Source: Daphnia pulex (lineage: Eukaryota; Arthropoda; Branchiopoda; Diplostraca; Daphniidae). From it: 64,000 nucleotides of DNA. Within the stretch, counting starts at the first letter, position 1, and each line of letters opens with the position of its first letter. Shown here piece after piece: positions 1 through 10,816 of this stretch. The stretch is from the NCBI RefSeq assembly GCF_021134715.1, contig NC_060025.1, positions 5,146,001 through 5,210,000 on the forward strand, in the 5' to 3' direction. The notes below the pieces were generated by a model. It was not told the DNA's origin, searched no databases, and saw nothing but the letters and a program-made list of their open reading frames with translations. The translations under genes were made by a program, and so were the position numbers.

Positions 1-230
1 TTTTGCGTAACCTTCCAACTGCAAGTGCATGCTCAGCAGTGTAAACAAAAAGAAAAAAAAAAGTTTGGATCTTCCCTAGCAAGACAAGTTTTCTGCTATG
101 GGAGTGGAGAGTATTAATTATTTTATTTGATTTAGTTTTTATGTTCGATTTCGATTTCGTCTTTATTCTTCTTTTTACTTTGTATATTCCCACTCTTATT
201 TTTGTAACCCTTTTTGTTTTTTTATGGAAG
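1..230. other. AT-rich flank, no gene seen
   Basis: No coding potential or recognisable element. It runs up to the outer tip of the large inverted repeat. Confidence 0.5.
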
Positions 231-2264
231 CCGGAGATATAGGACCGGTCGAAATAGGCCCCGACGAAATAGGCCCGGCATATAGGACCGGTCGAAATAG
301 GACCCTACGAAATAGGCCCACTTTTAAAATATTTTTAAAGCGGTCCTATTTCTCCGTCAAAGTGGGCCTATTTCTCCCAATTATTTCTAAGTTCCATAAG
401 GTACTCTGAAATATTTTCAAAAAATAATTCGACCTACTCTGCATGAGCGAGTAGGCGGAATATTCAACGGTGGATCCGCCACCGCTTATATTCATTGCCG
501 TAGCTCAAACCACGATGAGTGAATTCACACATTGCCGTTTCGTTTTTCACATGTTAGGTAGCTGATTTCCGTCTTTATTTTTTTATGAACGTATTCCCCT
601 TGATCTTAACTGTAAAATTCATTTTTTACAAACGTCGTTTTCACTTATTAACTATCGCTAATTTAAAAAAATGAACAAATTTTCGTGTTTTCTTCGCCAT
701 TTATTTGTTCCGTAGCTCGATCCCCCCTTCAGAGGCTCAGCCTTGAACGCGTCTCTCCCCTTCAGCGGCTCAGCCTTGAACGCGTCTCCCCCCTCTACCT
801 ATGCCAGTACTCAGGTGAAGTAGGAAATGAACATGTTTGATGAAATAAATGATTTCAAACATATACATAACAATTTCATGTTTTTTAAAGCAACAAACGC
901 ATATCACTTTTAAGTTTATTGTTTTATGGGGCTGACGCGAGGTGCTGCTCAAGCCGGCCAGAAGTGTGGTCGAGCGGGAGAGGCTGCACGCACTCATGGG
1001 AGAGGGGTGAGTGAAGGGGGGGGTTTACCTGGGCCATACCATACACTCCCATGTTTTCCCTTCTCCGTATATGTTAACGGGTGGTCTAGTGGTTAGTGAC
1101 TCGGGCTATGAATCTCAAGCGCCGGTGTTCGAATCTCGGCCATGTCGATAAAGATTTTGATTTACAAAATATTTTAGAAAAATTAATAGCTCAACAGCAT
1201 AAAGCGGTGTGGAACTATCCTGGCGAAATTGATCGTTTTTTGTTTTTTTAATTGATGATATATACATTAATTGATTTAATATACCGCACGAAAAGGAAAT
1301 TTCTATTATAGTTGAATACCAAATGTGGTTTTGAAGATTTCCATCTATCGGTGATAGTAGCGTCACTAGCGTGGTTCAATAGCGTCATGAAGATGGCGTC
1401 ATCTGCTCATCGTCAACTTCAGCGTTTAATTTACAAATAAGAAATAGAAATCCTATAAAAAAATTAAAATAGCTTCAACATGTGTACATTTTATTTTTAA
1501 TCATTTTAAAATTTGAATTGCAATTTTCGTTACATTTGATCTGTAAGAATTCGATTCTGAATCATTTTCATTTCAAATCGATTCACACACATAGCAGACG
1601 CTAACACATCAAGCGTCATCAATAGCGTGGTCTGTGGTGCAATGCTATCGCTGGAGTAAGGCGTTTACCTTCAATTCGGGTATGTTAGAGAACTCTTATC
1701 ATGTTATTTTCAATCTTTAGTTTCTAATATTGTAATTATCAACTTGTGTGGATAAGTAGCGTCATGATTGGCCTACCCTGATGGCGTCATGATCGCTGCT
1801 GATTGCCTTTCAAATAGGTTTTCAGCATTCTGCTTACACCTTTGGCATAGAGTCACATATTTCACAATCCAACATCAATTGGTACCAACAGCAGCCCTTC
1901 TCTCCATCATCCAGAAGGGTCTGAGATCAGTGTTGGAGATGTGTGTGACAATTTTAATATGATGAAATTTATCTACCACCAAATTTTTACTCTTTTATGT
2001 TTTTGTTTTCCAGGATGGTTCGGAACAACCCATGGAAAGCTTATCACTCATTGATGCTGTGATGCCTGATGTTGTTGCAAGTCGTTAACAGCAAACACAG
2101 AACAATCAGAAACCAAAGTGGTAAGACCGTAAGACAGAACCACCAAATTCCAATGGAGATGAACCCATGCATTCCTATCGTAAGATAGTCAATACTTTTT
2201 TTTTATCCCCTGAACTGCTTACTTATTTTCCCTTCAACTATTTAATGAAGGCTGGGAAGAGGAA
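231..2264 (+). repeat. Left arm of a 2-kb inverted repeat
   Basis: This arm is the reverse complement of 3755-5788; a base at x pairs with 6019-x. The match runs almost without gaps. I saw only a few substitutions, for example T/G in the run facing 1050/4973 and one Gln/Lys codon change near 1165/4854. The outer tip carries repeated GAAATAGG(A/C)CC units in both orientations (about 240-375). The inner end cuts into an ebi-like exon at about 2264. Several ORFs are mirrored exactly in the other arm, but they look like chance ORFs rather than genes. A tRNA-like SINE head sits at 1081-1146. The arms look young because they have hardly diverged. The structure may be a foldback or TIR transposon, or a recent inverted duplication. 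Confidence 0.93.
1081..1146 (+). repeat. tRNA-derived (SINE-like) head, left-arm copy
   Basis: An A-box-like TGGTCTAGTGGTTAG (1082-1096) is followed at tRNA spacing by a B-box-like GTTCGAATC (1127-1135). The front half resembles tRNA-Glu-type sequences. The T stem is imperfect and the acceptor stem does not close, so this is a tRNA-derived repeat, not a working tRNA gene. It could still hold a weak internal Pol III promoter. Confidence 0.6.
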
Positions 2265-3550
2265 ACAGGAGTAGAGATACCTGCCAGCAAATCTACTGTA
2301 CTTCGTGGCCATGAATCTGAAGTTTTCATCTGTCTGCGCCTGAACCCAACAACATTCAGAAGGGTGGAACTGAAGTTCCGAGCAACAAAGAAGTCACCTT
2401 ACTTGACTGGTATGTATGTTTTTTCTTATAACTTAAGCGCCAAATAGTTTGGTGTTTAATAACAGAATTCTTTTTTTTTTAGTGTGATGGAATGTGCATT
2501 TTCATCCGATGGCAAATACCTAGCATCTGGTAGCTTTGACTAATGTGTACACAGCTGGTCTACTCAGGTATATAATAGTTTCCAAGTTTAAAACAAAAAC
2601 AAACTACATCTTCATTCAACTATTCTTAGTCTGGGCAATTGTTACACAGCTACAGAGGAACTGGAGGCATTTTTGAAGTTTGCTGGAATTCTCGGGGCGA
2701 TAAAGTTGGAGCAAGTGCTTTTGACGGAAGTGTAAGTTTGGTTTTACTATTTCATTCGATTTGTTTTAATTTTATTTCATTTCAAGGTATTTGCTGGGAT
2801 AACTGAAGAGAAGCTTTAAAGAAAGACGGAAACAATTGACAAGGCAAAAGATTGGGAACCTGAATGCTATTCAGGTAACCAGTGCCAATACATTTTATAC
2901 ATCAATAAAAATAAGATAATGTTTTAAAAATCAGTTGAATGTTAAGTTTACATTTCATCATCGCTCACAAATGACATGTCATAATTATCTATGTTTTCAT
3001 CATTCAGGTTTAAAGGATGGTCAGTGACTACAGTTGGGAATGAGGTTTTCAGTTCTAACACTATTTCCTCCAGTAGTTCCACGGTTGATAACTAATAATA
3101 ATTATAGATTGATATGGTTATTTAACAATTATTTGAATCATTTCAGTTATTACCTCATTATCCTGGTACCGTGTCCACAAAGCAAAAAGGATGGAGTTCT
3201 TCAACTGTGTCTCCTTCTTCCTATGGGCCTTGATTTTCTCGTGTGAGAGAAGCTTCTGTGATAGCTTTACGTCTTCACACAGCTGCTCCAGCACCAATGT
3301 CATCTTGTAAAACGGGAGATTTGGGCCACCCGCCAACTGGTAGGAGATAAATAATGAGTAACACTCCTAGATGTGGTCCATGAAATAAGCCACTTGTGTT
3401 CATGATTCGCAAGCACACAAAACACAACAAGGAAATGTACACCAAAAAATGGAGTTCTACCGGCCTTGGAACAAAAAACCCCAACACGAATCTGATTTTG
3501 GCTAGCGCTTCGTTTGACTTGACCGTTCGATTGTGGGACGTTGAGCTGGT
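2013..3550 (+). pseudogene. Scrambled fragments of an ebi / TBL1XR1-like WD40 gene
   Basis: Ebi/TBL1/TBLR1 is the F-box-like WD40 subunit of NCoR/SMRT corepressor complexes. Pieces seen: about 2013-2090 encodes ESLSLIDAVMPDVVASR (the conserved linker), immediately followed by a stop where Gln is expected. About 2262-2410 encodes VEIPASK and VLRGHESEVFIC (first WD repeat), then leaves the family frame. About 2481-2570 encodes YLASGSFD, a stop, then CVHSW. About 2625-2730 encodes [15 protein letters not shown] and the C-terminal DKVGASA region. About 3495-3548 encodes [16 protein letters not shown]. That last repeat precedes YLASGSFD in the real gene but lies downstream here, so the exons are reordered. 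Intron-like gaps remain, so this was copied from genomic DNA and not from mRNA. An ORF at 3118-3336 (minus) in the loop is exon-like but unrecognised. Confidence 0.85.
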
Positions 3551-3754
3551 ATATTTTCCGTTGTGACGTTGATAAAAATATTTTGATTTGATTTGTCAAT
3601 AAAAATAAGATAATATGTTTTAAAAATCAGTTGGCTACCGCGTGTTTTATTTTTTGAAATTTCCCCCAATTATGATTTAGGTGGTCTGATGTTTTATGGT
3701 GTCATTACACTGTATATTCAATAAACAGGATAGTAATTCCTCTTCCTCTAGTAA

Positions 3755-5788
3755 TTCCTCTTCCCAGCCTTCATTAAATAGTTGAAGGGAAAATAAGTAA
3801 GCAGTTCAGGGGATAAAAAAAAAGTATTGACTATCTTACGATAGGAATGCATGGGTTCATCTCCATTGGAATTTGGTGGTTCTGTCTTACGGTCTTACCA
3901 CTTTGGTTTCTGATTGTTCTGTGTTTGCTGTTAACGACTTGCAACAACATCAGGCATCACAGCATCAATGAGTGATAAGCTTTCCATGGGTTGTTCCGAA
4001 CCATCCTGGAAAACAAAAACATAAAAGAGTAAAAATTTGGTGGTAGATAAATTTCATCATATTAAAATTGTCACACACATCTCCAACACTGATCTCAGAC
4101 CCTTCTGGATGATGGAGAGAAGGGCTGCTGTTGGTACCAATTGATGTTGGATTGTGAAATATGTGACTCTATGCCAAAGGTGTAAGCAGAATGCTGAAAA
4201 CCTATTTGAAAGGCAATCAGCAGCGATCATGACGCCATCAGGGTAGGCCAATCATGACGCTACTTATCCACACAAGTTGATAATTACAATATTAGAAACT
4301 AAAGATTGAAAATAACATGATAAGAGTTCTCTAACATACCCGAATTGAAGGTAAACGCCTTACTCCAGCGATAGCATTGCACCACAGACCACGCTATTGA
4401 TGACGCTTGATGTGTTAGCGTCTGCTATGTGTGTGAATCGATTTGAAATGAAAATGATTCAGAATCGAATTCTTACAGATCAAATGTAACGAAAATTGCA
4501 ATTCAAATTTTAAAATGATTAAAAATAAAATGTACACATGTTGAAGCTATTTTAATTTTTTTATAGGATTTCTATTTCTTATTTGTAAATTAAACGCTGA
4601 AGTTGACGATGAGCAGATGACGCCATCTTCATGACGCTATTGAACCACGCTAGTGACGCTACTATCACCGATAGATGGAAATCTTCAAAACCACATTTGG
4701 TATTCAACTATAATAGAAATTTCCTTTTCGTGCGGTATATTAAATCAATTAATGTATATATCATCAATTAAAAAAACAAAAAACGATCAATTTCGCCAGG
4801 ATAGTTCCACACCGCTTTATGCTGTTGAGCTATTAATTTTTCTAAAATATTTTGTAAATAAAAATCTTTATCGACATGGCCGAGATTCGAACACCGGCGC
4901 TTGAGATTCATAGCCCGAGTCACTAACCACTAGACCACCCGTTAACATATACGGAGAAGGGAAAACATGGGCGTGTATGGTATGGCCCAGGTAAACCCCC
5001 CCCTTCACTCACCCCTCTCCCATGAGTGCGTGCAGCCTCTCCCGCTCGACCACACTTCTGGCCGGCTTGAGCAGCACCTCGCGTCAGCCCCATAAAACAA
5101 TAAACTTAAAAGTGATATGCGTTTGTTGCTTTAAAAAACATGAAATTGTTATGTATATGTTTGAAATCATTTATTTCATCAAACATGTTCATTTCCTACT
5201 TCACCTGAGTACTGGCATAGGTAGAGGGGGGAGACGCGTTCAAGGCTGAGCCGCTGAAGGGGAGAGACGCGTTCAAGGCTGAGCCTCTGAAGGGGGGGAT
5301 CGAGCTACGGAACAAATAAATGGCGAAGAAAACACGAAAATTTGTTCATTTTTTTAAATTAGCGATAGTTAATAAGTGAAAACGACGTTTGTAAAAAATG
5401 AATTTTACAGTTAAGATCAAGGGGAATACGTTCATAAAAAAATAAAGACGGAAATCAGCTACCTAACATGTGAAAAACGAAACGGCAATGTGTGAATTCA
5501 CTCATCGTGGTTTGAGCTACGGCAATGAATATAAGCGGTGGCGGATCCACCGTTGAATATTCCGCCTACTCGCTCATGCAGAGTAGGTCGAATTATTTTT
5601 TGAAAATATTTCAGAGTACCTTATGGAACTTAGAAATAATTGGGAGAAATAGGCCCACTTTGACGGAGAAATAGGACCGCTTTAAAAATATTTTAAAAGT
5701 GGGCCTATTTCGTAGGGTCCTATTTCGACCGGTCCTATATGCCGGGCCTATTTCGTCGGGGCCTATTTCGACCGGTCCTAAATCTCCG
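3755..5788 (-). repeat. Right arm of the 2-kb inverted repeat
   Basis: Reverse-complement partner of 231-2264. The outer tip (about 5640-5790) again holds GGCCTATTTC/GAAATAGG units. It contains the mirror of the first ebi-like exon (about 3930-4010, minus). The two 1.49-kb loop junctions are sharp: the loop sequence between 2265 and 3754 is not mirrored. Confidence 0.93.
4873..4938 (-). repeat. tRNA-derived (SINE-like) head, right-arm copy
   Basis: Mirror copy of the tRNA-like block at 1081-1146, with B-box complement GATTCGAAC and A-box complement CTAACCACTAGACCACC on the plus strand. Confidence 0.6.
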
Positions 5789-5789
5789 C

Positions 5790-8160
5790 CAATCTTTTTT
5801 ATTACCTCTTTTTGTTTACTATTTTTTATCTTGATTTTAATAAATTTGGTTGTCCAAGTAAAATTTCAATGCCTCCATTTTTAACAGTTAGTCATCAACC
5901 AAGACGTTGAGGAACATTTTAAAAAATGTTAGATTATATTCATTTTGAAGCTTCATCTCTCCTTCTTCCTCTGTCCTTTCCTCGGTTATCAAGATCTTCT
6001 TGCGATCTTCCATTTACCTCCGAAAGCTTATTAAGAGGAATTTTTCAAAAATTACAAACTTAGTTTTCCTTTCCGACTTGATCGAGATTCGGACCCCGAA
6101 CCATGCGAATGGCAGCCTGGGTTGATGACCATTAGACCATCATTGTTATATTATTGGAAGGGAAAAAATGGGTATGATGGTAGCTCGCTATCTATTAGCC
6201 AAGACTCATGTAATGCAACATGTGACCGCATGATATAATTGTATTGTTACTATAGTAATAAGTGTTACTTAAACTTAATCTAAACATGACCACTCATAAT
6301 ATTGACAGATTATTAGTCAATTAGTTAATAAGAATCAATTAATTTAAAAGAATAAAGGAAAACAGAATTTTCCAAATATAATAGTATGTATACTATTTAC
6401 TTTCTACTATTTAACCTTGATTTTCTGTCTCTTTAACGTTTAAAAAACGTACGTTTAATTAAAGGACATTACCGAAGGAATCTTATATCATTGTATGGAG
6501 GAAATTATAGTGAGGATGTCCTAGCAAAAAACAAAGATGGGGGTGGGGGTTTGCAAAAATAGTAACTTATTATTTTATTTTTTTTAGTTTTTGGTTGTAA
6601 AATGTTTTCTAAGTGTCCTTCTAAATAAAATATTATCCGGCGTAGCACAAAACGTTATTTTTAAACAGAGTTTAGTAGTTATTTCCACACCAAATAGAAA
6701 CATTAAATTAAATAGAAGAGAGAGAGGATGGAATAATATTTTAATTTTAGTTATACATTTGCGATGTTTTAGCGCCCTTTTTTCTAGAAAAAATGCAAAC
6801 ATTAAATTTATGCATTTCGCAGTAATTAAGTAAATAGTAGACATTTTAATTTTGATCGAATAGATGATGGATATGATGGAGTAATTTGTAAAAAAATCAA
6901 AAATTTTCTTAAATTCTTTTGTTTCTCATTTTTTCCTACTTATTTTCACTTGAAAGAAATCATTATTTACAAATGATTATCAATTCAATTATTGTTTACT
7001 AATCAGTCATGAGATATTTATTAATTTTCGTAATAAAATCCTTAGTACATATCATGAAATAATAGGAAAGGTACACTCTCGGCTATCCCCAAGACCGGCG
7101 GGTGTTTAGTAAAGGGTCCCAAGATTACCCGCCAGGTTCGCTAGGGTAGAAGGCCGATCGCCTATCGGGTTATAGTAAATCTAGGGGTTTTTCGATCGTA
7201 ATAAAATTACTAACCAATGTGTCCAGAAATTGATTTAATTTAAGCTTAATGTAATTCCCTGTCCTTAAATATCTAATTCATCTAGATTAGGCAATTTTTA
7301 TGTTAAAATCGTGATTGAAATTCGCAATTTTTTTTAATTTGCGCCTTTCGCAACATTACCTATTTCATTATATTAAACACGTTTGTCTTAAATTGCGTTC
7401 AATTGTTTAAGAATGAATTTGAAGATGTCAATCTTGAATCATCTGTAGTTTAGCCGATAAGCGTAGAAATTTAGATCTATAGCACAAGACACCCAAATAA
7501 ATGAATATTAAAAAATCCCGCTGAAAACATACCCGACATATACCCGACAAACGATATCTTTTTGTTACGTATATTTAAGGTGGGTAGTGCACATGTTGTT
7601 TGACTGGACTGTACTATGACCACGATATAACAGAAGGTACAGTATCCCGCACGGAAATTAGGACAGCAATTTTTCTGGACCCTAAACCACCCAGCGGCTG
7701 GTAAACTACAGTACCTACCCAAAGTTTGGGAACGAGCGAGAGAATCTTTTACCCACGCCAGGTTGTCGCCCCCTCATAAGCGCGCGTTTTCTCTGTTTAA
7801 CAGATAAAAAGGCTTTTTTAAAGATTTTGTAATTAATTTTTTTCTTTAACTCCGATCATCGATAGCCAACCAAGCCCAGCTGTTTTACATCGATTAATTC
7901 TATTCTTTTCTCAACAATAATTGATAAAAAATTAATGGCCAGAAGAATAGATCTCCCTTGCTTTTTTCAAAAACGGCCACTAGATGGCGTGGCAAAATGA
8001 CGTCTGTCAATGGCGAATATCTTCAGAAAATGACAAAAAATTTCAATATTTTCAATTGCCAATATCCCGTCTAATAAGCGTTAAAAATAAACGGGGCGAG
8101 ATGTCTCTAGAGGGGAGCAAAATCTTTTATTCTGAAAAATTTGATTTTTTCTAAAGGTCT
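5790..8160. other. Non-coding stretch
   Basis: AT-rich sequence with many stops in all frames. Overlapping ORFs at about 6584-6844 exist on both strands without family signal. A more GC-rich segment at about 7075-7195 looks different from its surroundings, but I cannot name it. A tRNA-like block lies at 6076-6146. Confidence 0.5.
6076..6146 (-). repeat. tRNA-like block (SINE-type)
   Basis: On the minus strand an A-box-like TGGTCTAATGGTCAT is followed by a B-box-like GGTCCGAATC. The arms do not fold into a full cloverleaf. It resembles the tRNA-like blocks in the nearby inverted repeat in layout but differs in sequence. Confidence 0.45.
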
Positions 8161-8189
8161 GGTTTGCCCGAAAACTGATGTCAAAAATC

Positions 8190-8350
8190 AGAAAAAAACG
8201 CTACAATTTCTGGGGGTCCCTTAGTTTGATTAAATCACTTAAAAACTATGCTAGCTAGAACATTGCGGATTTCACCATTGGGTTTTCCGTAAAATTCCGC
8301 ACAAAATGTCGTTCACATGTTTCATTCAGATCTCCACTTCTGAGAGCCGT
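8190..8350 (+). repeat. Dispersed repeat, copy 1
   Basis: This segment aligns with about 23215-23365. Both hold AAAACTAT, then TTTCACCATT, then GGTTTTCCGT-AAATTCCGCA-like blocks in the same order. It is an old interspersed element of unknown class. Confidence 0.55.
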
Positions 8351-8663
8351 GCACTGCTGCCGGGTCTACGGAATCGCTTACTCTTCCCCCAGTCCCTACT
8401 AAACCCCTTTGTTTCAGAAAAACGTGGGGGAGAGTTAGCAATCCTTCAAACTTGGTTCACCATCTTCTCGTAAGTCTTTACGTTTTTTATACATCCTTAA
8501 AGCTGTTTCCTTGTTGCAGACGGCCCCGTCTGTCTCCTTACTCCACCTATGAGCCCCTTTCTGTATTGTATGGGTGCCCTGAGGGCCCTTGTGATTGTGA
8601 TTGTGACCGCCAGTGGGCGCGACTGTCATGTGACGGCCGGCACACGAAAGAGTAGTCAGATCT

Positions 8664-9670
8664 AGGGTGTCCACCAGTTTCGGCACTTTTTTTCGGCACT
8701 TGGATTTCGTCGTTTTCGGCACCCTATGCAAACCACACTTCCTCGATTATGAAAAAATATTGTCCATTTCGGCACCCAAATTGTCCGTTTCGGCACCAAT
8801 TTCGATCGTTTCGGGACCAACTTCAACCTTTTCGGCACCCCATTTCAATTTATCGATTTATTCATGTCAATTTGCTATCGGCGCTATTGCACCGTCAGGC
8901 CGCTAGGGGCGCTCTGACAGCTGACGGCTGTGGTACCCTCCCTCTTCCTGACGGCTGGAGCAACCCAACCCGTTCCTGATGGCTGGTCGACTACCCCCGA
9001 CAGAGGCGCTGTGGCCTTATTGTTTTTTATTTGTTTCGTTTGACGTTTGTGTCAGTATACTTCCGTTCGTTCGTGTATTTCCCCCACGTACTAACTTCCC
9101 TGAATCCTCGCCAAGCTCAAAATCGGCAAGCCGACTTGGCTGCTTTCTAACTCTGGTTGGTCTTTCCATTGCACTTAAGAAAAATCGACAGTGACACAAG
9201 AGCACGACGTACAAGAACAAAGTGCGAAAAATTAGAGGTACTAAAGATAATTTACACGACACCTGGTGGAATACAAATTTTGTGACGATGCCGAAACGGA
9301 AACTAAAACTGTAACAATTTGGGTTGTGGTACTAGACTATACGCGGAATAGGAAAAGGAAAAGAGTTTCAAAATGTGGTGTTAAAATTTTAGTTGGTGAC
9401 AAAATTTTATTAAAATCCAATAAATAAATCTAATAATAAATACAATAAATACAATAGTGCCGAAACGGAAAAACATAGAGCCGAAACGGAAAAATATAGT
9501 GCCGAAACGGAAAAACACACACGCCTGGCAACCCTCCCAAAAACATGACGCCTGGAACTAAATCTGGCGGCGGTGCCGAAAAAGACAAACACAGTGCCGA
9601 AAACGACAAAAAAGTGCCGAAAACGACGAAATCAAAGTGCCGAAAAAAAGTGCCGAAACAGGTGGCAACC
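8664..9670. mobile_element. About 1.0-kb TIR element with GTGCCGAAA iterons at both ends
   Basis: The left tip begins GGTGTCCACCAGTTTCGGCAC and the inverted right tip reads GGTTGCCACCTGTTTCGGCAC. Inside each end the 9-mer TTTCGGCAC or its complement GTGCCGAAA recurs about five to eight times (8678-8840; 9457-9660), often followed by a TTTCGTCGTTTTCGGCAC run. The middle has an ORF on the minus strand (9017-9262) containing RVRKQPSRLADFE, a basic stretch that might be the first exon of a lost transposase; I do not recognise its family. No clear target-site duplication is visible. The element is too short to encode a full transposase, so it is probably non-autonomous. A related tip fragment is at 56395-56452. 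Confidence 0.8.
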
Positions 9671-10814
9671 GAGCTTTGGCTAAATACCTGGCTCTCTCGC
9701 GTGTATTGTGTTTTCTGTGAGTAATATATTCGTGTAAGCACCCTAGTTTATTTATCGTGTATTAATTCATTCGTGTAACGTAAACAATCTGATTGGGCGA
9801 ATCCGCTCGTCGGCTGAGCAGATTGCAACACTATTTTTTGCTGTGTTATAGAAATATCCTGATGTGCATAAAATCTACAAAGAATCTGTAACTAAGAAAT
9901 GAAAACGTGGTCGATTCCCTTCATCTACGTTTTTCCCAAGTAGTACAGCGTCTAAAAATCTCTCTAAGAAAAAATTGTCAGCTCTTTAGATCCAGCACCT
10001 ATTGCAAAACAAATGTTGTAGAGGCAGAGACGAAAATACTACCACAAGACGTTCAAGAAAGAAATAATTTTACAATATTTAGCTATATTGTTGGTGAAGC
10101 CCGCCCTTTGATCATGTAATGAAGAGAGAGACAAAATGTGAAAAAAAGGCGGGGCGCACAGGAGAGAGAAAGAAGAAAAAAAACTTGTAAGACTGTTGGG
10201 AGGGAAAGAGACGACAGGAGTGGGTGACAAAATAATGGAAGTACTGAGCGCCTTCCTTTTGCGTGGGGAACAGCGTACAACATCCCTCCCCCCCCCCAAA
10301 AAAAAATGACGTAAACAAAATTGGGTACAACCTAATTATGGGTACTATGGGTAGTGGCAAAGCAACAAAAACAAAATTTCTTTTTCTATTTTGCTGGATC
10401 AGGTAGATCCCAACGACGCAGCAACAATAATATTCGGAGGGCAATGTGGTTAAAGGGGGAGAAATTCAAATATATGTGGAATTATAAAAAAAAGGGAGAG
10501 AAAAAAAATTATAGGGGGAGAATATAGGAAAGGCTGAGAGGGAAAAAAATGTGGGGGAATGTGGGGTAACTAAAATGACACTTGTAGGGCGGAAGAAGGG
10601 GACGTCCATTTACGCTTGATGCGCCCTTATTCCTGACGACTTGCATCGTCGTCGGACAGTACGCTAACTAATTGATTTGGCACAGGAAAAACGTACATGG
10701 GTTTACGAACAAATATACGTGTAACTAGAGAGGGAGGAAAAAAAAAGTTCATATGAGGTTATACATATTTTTTGATTGGACGGGGTGAATGATCGTGGCC
10801 AATTAGTGGCTATA
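9671..10814. other. Non-coding, purine-rich plus strand
   Basis: No gene recognised. From about 10130 to 10570 the plus strand is strongly AG-rich with recurrent GGGAGAGAAA-like runs, and similar runs return at 11990-12350 on the far side of the next element. This suggests that element landed inside one purine-rich repeat. Confidence 0.45.
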
Positions 10815-10816
10815 TA

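Noticed and set aside
1768-1962. Identical ORFs on opposite strands at 1768-1962/4057-4251, 1115-1366/4653-4904 and 770-997/5022-5249
   Set aside because: They mirror each other only because they lie in the inverted arms; no family signal and no start or splice context.
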